From Pachyseris speciosa (taxonomy: Eukaryota > Cnidaria > Anthozoa > Scleractinia > Pachyseridae), in NCBI GenBank assembly GCA_016490735.1, contig JAEMWC010000050.1, positions 176,501-240,500 on the forward strand: 64,000 nt of DNA, given 5' to 3'. The position numbers and the translations under genes are program-made. Below the pieces are notes generated by a model. That model saw only the letters and a program-made list of their open reading frames with translations. It did no database searches and was not told where the DNA came from. Shown here piece after piece: positions 57,078-64,000 of the stretch. The number at the start of each line of letters is the position of its first letter. Position 1 is the first letter of the stretch.

Positions 57078-57203
57078 ATGTCGATGAATGCGCCAGCCCT
57101 GAAACTAACGAGTGCGATCGCAACGCTGAGTGTATCAACACTGTAGGATTCTATGTGTGTCGCTGCCTCACTGGATTTCAGGGTGATGGTAGAACGTGTA
57201 CAG
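57078..57203 (+). CDS. Calcium-binding EGF exon with GC donor
   Basis: Phase 1-1, [29 protein letters not shown]. Donor ACAG|GCAAGT. Closes the vWA-2 unit as in earlier modules. Confidence 0.9.
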
Positions 57204-57602
57204 GCAAGTCACTATTCCTTCCATGTACTTTGTCTGTCCAACAATGATAGCAATGACAGTGTCTTTCCCAAACGTTACTTCTGTGTCTTTTGAGTGACCA
57301 CAACGACGGGATCAGAAAAGATGGTGCCTCTCGAAATAATTTATTGAGTAACATCTAATCTACGTAGTGATCAATAAAATGGTCGTTCGAGTGTGGTTAG
57401 TGACGATAGCTGTTACGATTACGTTTCGTAAGTTTCAATTCCATCCTTCGGGTGATTGGAGCATTTCTCAAAAGTTGTAAGATCAACCAGTGAATTACAC
57501 CAGTGCCACGGATTCTCCTTCATTCTTTCAAAACAGTTGTATATATTTGTATGAAGGATATCTCTTATTTATGCTGATCTTACTTCCCGGGCTTACTTAC
57601 AG
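57204..57602. other. Intron, nothing recognised
   Basis: No feature recognised. Confidence 0.5.
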
Positions 57603-57728
57603 ACATCGATGAATGTGCTACTCCGGAAACAAACGATTGTGGCGCCAACGCTGAGTGTAGCAACACGGAAGGATCGTATACTTGTAGCTGCCTTTCTGGA
57701 TATGAGGGAGATGGCAAAAGCTGCACAG
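57603..57728 (+). CDS. Calcium-binding EGF exon (42 codons)
   Basis: Phase 1-1, acceptor TTACAG|AC, donor ACAG|GTTCTT (weak). TPETNDCGANAEC, six cysteines, C-S-C-L-S-G-Y-E-G-D-G. Confidence 0.88.
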
Positions 57729-58055
57729 GTTCTTAAAAATTATGTTTAAATGGTGTTAATCACTTGGTAATACGGTCTTAACCATGATATTAGAGAGCTT
57801 AAGCAACGACGACGGTGACGGCAACGAGAATGCCACAAAACAATAGGCTCAATGTTTACAAAACAGCAACGTGAAATGACCAAATTTTAGGTTTTGTGGA
57901 GAACGTGAGCATATGACTGTGAACCCTTCTTTCTTTTTCCCAACTTCAATGCCGTTTTTACTATATAGCTCCAGGACAGGTTGCCAGCATATTACAAGTT
58001 AAACAAGTTGGAAAAAAATCGCGAAAGCCGTCGTCGTATTATGTGGGTACTTGAA
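57729..58055. other. Intron, nothing recognised
   Basis: Leads into the hammerhead motif. Confidence 0.5.
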
Positions 58056-58130
58056 CCTGAGCATTAGCTACGCCATGCTGATGAGGCCTAACAAGGCCGA
58101 AACAGCTGTCCATGGCTGCTAATGCTTGGG
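58056..58130 (+). ncRNA. Type I hammerhead ribozyme
   Basis: Core CTGATGA at 58078-58084, stem II GGCCT-AACA-AGGCC at 58085-58098, GAA at 58099-58101, stem III ACAG/CTGT at 58102-58109, cleavage nucleotide C at 58110. Stem I pairs GCCATG (58072-58077) with CATGGC (58111-58116), then after a small internal loop GCATTAGC (58061-58068) with GCTAATGC (58118-58125), extending to C56-A60 with 126-130. All conserved core positions are present. It lies in an intron on the sense strand. Confidence 0.9.
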
Positions 58131-59776
58131 CTCAGTCTTTGCTCTGGTAGATTTAAGGGGTAATGCCCGCTACCTTGTGCCTTAGTGCCCTTAGAGTGGC
58201 TCCAGCTTACTTGATCACATTAATTTGTGAAGTATCCTCGTCACTCCAGCCACATCCCACAAGCTTAACGTTTTCATTGCTAAGCTTTCTATTAAGTTGT
58301 TTCCACGATTTCACAGCAGTTCAAAGTTTTAAGGAAAATATTGTAAATAACTTTTTCATAGCCCTTCATATATTAACCATGGAAATACTTGTTACGGAAC
58401 AGATTTTGTATACCACGCACACAGCAGGAATTGGTCGTTAACGGCTTTATTCTTGTGGCGAGCAACTGGCTTTCAAGACGAAGTGTTAACAGCGTCAGTC
58501 TCGAAAGTGAAAATACACGCACATGTACTCAGAGCTGGCTATGTGATCAACTCACCAGCGTAGTAGGTCTGGTCAATACCAAGTGTCTCAAGCGTATTAC
58601 AAGCAATGCTATTTCTGTCAAATGTTTAAGTTAATTGATTTTTACCTAAGATAAATATCATTGTTATGTGAAAACAAAGTGTCTTCAGCTGCCACGAGTC
58701 GGAAAAGTAAAAGAATATGAAATTAGTTAGGGTTTCTCTGTTCGTGCAAAAATTTGCAAAACTGAAGATATCTATAAGACCGAATTCCGATATGAGAATT
58801 CGAAACGCTAGTTAGTTGTCGAAACGGGTTTCAGTTTTAAGTTCGAAAAGAAGAGTAAAATTCAACTTAAAAGGCTAGTTTGGAAACAGTGATCCTACGA
58901 GGTGTTAAAACTACATGAGCGAATTCCGTTTTAATGAGGTTTGTAAAACTAATCATTATGCGAATCTCGGCTTTAACGTGTGAATGGGCACGAGCCTTTA
59001 ACAAACCTTCATTAAGCGATGATTGTTTCGTTTACCAATTTTTCAGCTGAAAACACCTTCTAGAGGAAGCAATAGGTTTTCCCAATAAGCTAAAATAACC
59101 AAGGAAACCATATATTCCTTAATTCACAAGACTGCTTCAAAAATTGTGATTGAAAAGACATGTCCAAACTGAACATGCATATTTTGTTCGAAAATAAACA
59201 TAGTTTTAGAATTTCATCAAAAAAAAAAACAAAAAAAAAAATATAGGTTTACATTCTTCAGGATAATAGTTAAGATATGAAAAAATATTGGAGCACGCAT
59301 GTGGTAGGTAGTTATTCAGCGATGTAGACATACTTGATTCGGCTCGCGCAGTCGTAAGGATTGTTTTAGGGTGACTTAAGTATCGCTTTAATCATTTCAG
59401 CTTTTCCGGTAGTTATGGGATGCTAGTCAAGTAACCTTAGTTTTTACTTTGACCCCCACGCACATGTTTTCTTCACTATGTAAAACTCGTCAGTTCTTAA
59501 CAGCCTCAGTAGTATGAAGACTACCCATATTCTCTTGATTTCACTTAAATATAAGCCACTCCTGCGAAGCAAGTAGTCAAAATGATGGGATGAAACTGCG
59601 TATACTAACTTTGTGATACATATTATTGAAAACGGTGCCATTACCACTTATAAGCTGTACTGTATTCATCAGTGCATGGTAATTATTGATGGCGTCTCTA
59701 TCATGATGAAGTTCCTCTTTTTACCTGGCGCGCGCAGGTTAATAAAATTCTGGTTCATTTTTGCTTTTGTTGTTAG
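58131..59776. other. Intron, nothing recognised
   Basis: A-rich tracts near 59219-59240. Short frames without family resemblance. Confidence 0.5.
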
Positions 59777-59896
59777 ATATTGACGAGTGTGAGAATGGTG
59801 CGTGCGACTCCAACGCCCTGTGTTCCAACACTGAAGGATCCTATGCTTGCAGATGCCGTGATGGATATACAGGAGAGGGCAAGGCATGTCCAACAG
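59777..59896 (+). CDS. Calcium-binding EGF exon (40 codons)
   Basis: Phase 1-1, 120 nt, acceptor TTAG|AT, donor [21 protein letters not shown] with six cysteines. One codon longer than sister exons at the 3' end (C-P-T-G), consistent with a shifted donor. Confidence 0.88.
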
Positions 59897-60165
59897 GTAC
59901 AAATACTTTGTCATGGCAAAGATTTCTGAGAGTGTTCAGAAGTTTATGTGTCCCAAACTGGAGAGGTTACGAGTAAAACTCAGCCCGGTGAAAAGGGATG
60001 CCTTTTAGTTTGGGTTATCTTGGTGTATGTTTTTCCTTCATCTAAAGATCCAATTCAGGTTGTTGTTGTTGTCGTTTTTCCTTTTTCTCTTCAAATCGTT
60101 TCTATGTAGATATAATAAAGAATTACCATCGAATGCTAATTTATCAGTTCTTTTTTAATCTATAG

Positions 60166-60195
60166 ATGTTGATGAATGTCCCAACCCATGTGCAG
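60166..60195 (+). CDS. EGF micro-exon, 10 codons (truncated)
   Basis: D-V-D-E-C-P-N-P-C-A flanked by a TATAG acceptor and CAG|GTATAA donor, phase 1-1. The upstream intron aligns with that of the full exon at 48045-48170, so this is a remnant of an EGF exon whose 3' part was lost, leaving a usable donor. If spliced in, it would add ten residues without breaking frame. Confidence 0.5.
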
Positions 60196-60940
60196 GTATA
60201 AATACCGTTTTATAGTGAATGTTCTTTGGGTGACAGTTCGTGAATCTGTCAAAGAAGGGTACCGGAGTTAAAGAAAGGAACACACTAAAAAGCAAAATAA
60301 AATAATGATCCTCTGCACCAACTTGTGAATCAAAAGGATGTTAATTACATTTTGTTTTTGTAGTAAGTGACAGCGACATCACGACATCATAATGATAACG
60401 ATAACGGTAATGGTAACTGAAATGCGATTGCAATGATATTGATAACTGAGGGCGACCTTTGGTGAAAGTTTCAGTAACGTTTCCACTTGCTTAGCCACTT
60501 ACGCATCTAACCAAGATTAACTGAATAACGAAAATTGTGTTAGGGGTGTGCGTTTTAAAGCTTCATGTCCTAAACCCATGGGGGTCGTTTCCGTTCCATT
60601 GTAATGGAGACACTGGCGTGAAAAAATATTTGTTTTGACTAGGTTACTCGTCACTTGCAAAACATAATTTTCGTCTACGCTGATAAATTAACCACTCAGT
60701 GCCGGATAGGTCAACACAGTGAAACTTAAGAAAGTAAACTAAATCCAGTTTTCCATGGTACAACAAGGCTGTCTTATTCTTGGCGGGAAATGAGAATGAA
60801 AAGTGTATTGTTTTGAATGCTAACAAAATTGAAACCCTTTTCATTCAATTCGATGCGCGGATAGATGTTATCAAGGGGTGCACGTGTCTTTAGTCTGAAA
60901 TGTCACTCCAACTAAATCCATCACTTATCTTAATTCACAG
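60196..60940. other. Intron, nothing recognised
   Basis: No feature recognised. Confidence 0.5.
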
Positions 60941-61066
60941 ATATCGATGAGTGCGCCAGCCCGGAGACAAACGAATGTGACAAAAATGCCGAGTGTAGCA
61001 ACACTGAAGGATCGTATACCTGCAGCTGTCGCACTGGATTCCAGGGTGATGGCAAAAACTGCGCAG
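60941..61066 (+). CDS. Calcium-binding EGF exon (42 codons)
   Basis: Phase 1-1, acceptor TTCACAG|AT, donor [23 protein letters not shown], six cysteines. Confidence 0.9.
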
Positions 61067-62168
61067 GTGATGAAATACATATATACTGTTCTTGCTGCTG
61101 TTATTGTTGTTTTGTTTTTTCTTGCATAATTTTTAATCAGTGGGCAGTTTTAGCAATCCGACAGCATTTCCTGTTTGTTATTCAATCGTATGACCATTTA
61201 TGAATCACCTCAGCTTTCACAAAACTATTTAACTATCAGATCCTAGCGTCACTTATTTTTTTTAGTTATATGAAAATAGCGATATTTAATGCACTGCAGA
61301 ATGCTTGCAAGGATTCGTCCTCGAGTCAAAAATTGAATGGGAAAAATATTGACTCTTGATATGTCTCGTTCTTTTTATCATTTTTTATCGTGTGTTTCGT
61401 TGTTTTAGCGATTTTATTCAAACATATCCAATTTCCAATTTCCCAGAACATTTTGTTTTTAATAATTCTCGAACATCTTATTCGAAACGTTTACTCACCA
61501 CAATAAAAGCCTTTGTCTCAAGCATGATGAATTCGTGATGTTGGCAAAAGTGATACCCTGGAAATAGGTTTATTTATTTATTTATTTATTTATTTATTTT
61601 GAACTGTTTTCATAATGTTCCAACATCTGTACCGGACGATGTCCGTAACACTGTTACGGTTTTCGACCCATCGCGGAATATGGTATAAATTGAACGACAG
61701 CCAATTCGAAAATGCAATCAAGAATTTGTTCGTTCCTTCCTTGCTTCGGTTGAGGTCTGTGGCAGTCTTCGGTGATTTGACAAGGGATGGATGAGTTCAG
61801 GGCATTAAAGACGTTTCTCGCAGTTTCTGGCGCCGTGTAAGTTGGGGACGAACACGGAAAAGTAGAAAGTAAATGAAAGGAATTCTAGCAAACTGAACCA
61901 CGCCAGCTCCGTTCTAAATTTCCGCATTTCTTTCAGTGAATATGTCTTTCATAAGGATTTTTTTATATATATAGAGACCAGATAAAAGCTGGTGCGTTCA
62001 GGGTCGTAAGGGAACTATTATAGCTTAATACAAACCCTCTAATCTAATCTGATTTAATTGGGGTCAGTTATTAGTGTAACCCTGTGTAAGAGTCGGTTTT
62101 CCTCCGGGGAGCGCAAAGTGATGATGATAATAAAGGTTTTGTTAATTTCTACGTATTCTTCAACACAG
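61067..62168. other. Intron with a TTTA microsatellite
   Basis: TTTA repeats at about 61569-61600. Otherwise nothing recognised. Confidence 0.55.
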
Positions 62169-62285
62169 ATGTTAATGAGTGTGAGAGAGATGTCTGCGAC
62201 TCTAAGGCACGATGCTTTAATACTGAAGGATCCCACGTTTGCCGCTGTCGTAGAGGATATACGGGAGATGGCAACACATGTTCAG
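62169..62285 (+). CDS. EGF exon (39 codons), divergent
   Basis: Phase 1-1, acceptor ACACAG|AT, donor TCAG|GTATAA. ERDVCDSKARC, six cysteines. C-F-N-T-E-G-S-H-V-C has His in place of the usual Tyr or Phe, so the Asn-hydroxylation consensus is lost. Confidence 0.88.
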
Positions 62286-62521
62286 GTATAATTATGCTAT
62301 TGCGGTGAGCTTTCTCGTACTCTCAGGCGATTGAACCCGGAGAAAAAAAAATTGCTCCAGACTCAATGCAGCAACTTACGATTGAAATGCGTCTAAAACA
62401 TTGTGGTGAAATGCTTATAAAAATATGGTAAAATTTAAATGGGCTGTAGTTTACTTTCCAAAACAAGCTAATGCAGGTTGATAATTCACTAATAGTCTTG
62501 CTGTTGCTGTTATACCAACAG

Positions 62522-62644
62522 ATTTAAACGAATGCCAAGTAAATAATGGAGGATGCCAACAAATTTGTACGAATACCGACGGGAGCTTTTTGTGTTCTTG
62601 CAACATCGGATTAGTCCTACAGGCCAACAGACGGACTTGTGAAA
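62522..62644 (+). CDS. EGF exon, NGGC type (41 codons)
   Basis: Phase 1-1, acceptor CAACAG|AT, donor GAAA|GTGAGC. D-L-N-E-C, Q-V-N-N-G-G-C, six cysteines. Most divergent of the NGGC set, and with no hexamer array in front. Confidence 0.9.
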
Positions 62645-62924
62645 GTGAGCAACTTGATTCTCTCAAACTTACTGCCTCGCTAAATATATGTTTGGGAACT
62701 ACGTCAGGGAGTGCGCCTTCCCTTCCTTTTGGATTTTATGGGTTTTTTTTTATCACTCGACCACACATGTACCACGTCGTAAATAAAGTTCATAAACTGC
62801 CGACCAAAGAGTGATAACAGAAGTGAGTACTTTCAATCTGCAGGAAAACATCCTTCAAATGTAACGTATTCCATTGTCTTACGTCTTGAAAACCACGACA
62901 GGACTAGCACCACATGTACCGCCG

Positions 62925-63372
62925 ACCGGTTAGCTCAGTGGTAGAGCACCGGACTACCGTGCGGGAGGTCGCGGGTTCAAACCCCGGCCGGACCAACACT
63001 CAGGGTCTTTAAATAACTGAGGAGAAAGTGCCACCTTTGTAATGACATCTACAAACGGTTAGACTTTCTAGTCTTCTCGGATAAGGACGATAAACCGTAG
63101 GCCCCGTCTCACAACTGTTCATAATTCTCTGATTCTGTGAGACGTAAAAGAACCACTAGGGACGTAAGAAAACTCTGGCAGTGACCACCCCTAGTGTCTG
63201 TCTTAATTTGATATTGACATTACGGGGGCACTCATAACTCAACTTCATTAATTGTAAACTGCTTTATAAGCAGTCTGGCAAAGTCCCCCGGCCAGTGTTG
63301 TAATGCGCATTTGAATATTGCATAGAAAATGCGCAATATAAATGTGATATATTATTGATATATTATTGTTGT
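62925..63372 (+). mobile_element. tRNA-derived SINE
   Basis: tRNA-like head (GGTTAGCTCAGTGGTAGAGC, B-box GGGTTCAAACCCC) without a matching acceptor stem, then a ~350-bp body. The 3' tail GCGCATTTGAATATTGC...AATGCGCAATATAAATG plus ATATTATTG shows the same hairpin-type tail as the SINE at 7819 and the LINE at 3512. Confidence 0.75.
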
Positions 63373-63528
63373 GCTCTAAGAGCTCTCGTTGGCAAGTGAA
63401 TTGCAGCATTTCTTGGAAAAAAAAACCAAACTAACAAACAACAACAACAACAAAAATGGCAACAACAGCAAAAATCATTTTTTTCACTTCTTTGGTTGTT
63501 TTGTTTTATTCCTTTCTTTTCCCTTCAG

Positions 63529-63875
63529 AATTTGTCTGTAATGCCGTGGCAGATGTGGCTTTTATTGTGGATTCATCGGGAAGCATTGGTAGAAGAAACT
63601 GGATGAAGATGCTGCAGTTCCTGAAAGACATGGTTAAAGAGTTTAATGTCGGCCCCGACAAGACCCATATTGCTGTAGTGGCCTATAGTACCAGTGCTAA
63701 TGTGGAGTTCAGATTTAACACGCTCACTGGCTCCGATATAACAGTGGAAGGTTACTCTCAGCTTATAGATCGAATTAGGTTCCAGAGAGGTTACACGTAC
63801 ATTGACAAGGCTCTGTTGCTTGCTAACAGGGATATATTTACGACAGCAGCTGGAATGAGATCACAGCTTCCTCAG
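63529..63875 (+). CDS. vWA-1 domain, first exon
   Basis: Phase 1 to 0, acceptor CCTTCAG|AA, donor CAG|GTATGA. E-F-V-C-N, D-S-S-G-S, G-Y-T-Y-I-D-K-A-L intact. S-T-S-A-N-V-E-F differs from S-T-G-A-K-V-E-F elsewhere. Its second exon lies beyond the window. Confidence 0.92.
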
Positions 63876-64000
63876 GTATGAAAAATGTCAGACCCTCACT
63901 GATTCTAGAACAGTGATCCTATTGCTGTAAGATATCGCTGCAAACGTTCCTTTCGTTTTTTCGGTATTTGTGAAAAGACGTTCCCGTAACGCACGGCGTT

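Noticed and set aside
62928..62996. tRNA gene
   Set aside because: Good A- and B-box sequences, but the acceptor arms do not pair and a SINE body and tail follow directly. The heads at 7819 and 10073 fail in the same way.

Overview
This window is animal nuclear DNA. Small phase-matched exons with GT/GC-AG splice sites are separated by long AT-rich introns full of LINE, SINE, Penelope-like, hAT and MITE remnants. The domain mix (calcium-binding EGF plus paired vWA) and the repeat content suggest a cnidarian, most likely a coral or other anthozoan. The organism is an inference, not something the sequence states.

Every convincing host exon is on the + strand and belongs to one modular extracellular-protein family. 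Three kinds of EGF exon are present: 42 codons (D-x-D-E-C with NPE or SPE), 39 codons (ENDVC type) and 41 codons (NGGC type). There are two kinds of vWA domain, each split over two exons: vWA-1 is 347+241 nt and vWA-2 is 344+244 nt. EGF exons are phase 1-1 and each vWA pair runs phase 1-0 then 0-1, so any module can be added or lost without breaking the frame. The basic unit is (EGF)n, NGGC-EGF, vWA-1, vWA-2, EGF. vWA-1 keeps the metal-binding (MIDAS) residues. vWA-2 has replaced all three and gained two cysteines.

Layout: 1-808 is the tail of an earlier EGF pair plus a LINE remnant. 804-13586 and 13587-26386 are two nearly identical tandem copies of a 12.78-kb unit (10 exons, 637 codons, in frame). 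26387-33779 is a diverged third unit carrying a 1.8-kb foldback element. 33780-41270 holds microsatellites and a Penelope-like element split by a 3.6-kb hAT transposon. 41271-47147 is a fourth unit. 47433-50088 is a run of seven EGF exons. 50089-57077 is irregular: a candidate first exon with a signal peptide, a vWA-2 with no vWA-1, a MITE whose empty site is visible next door, and a degraded Penelope-like RT. 57078-63875 is a further unit that contains a textbook hammerhead ribozyme, a truncated EGF micro-exon and a SINE, and ends after the first exon of another vWA-1.

The products would be secreted or matrix proteins similar in architecture to matrilins and fibrillin-like proteins. Whether this is one giant gene or several tandem genes cannot be decided here. 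The 50.1-51.5 kb interval is the best candidate for a boundary. No complete gene, terminal exon, rRNA, functional tRNA or CRISPR array was identified.
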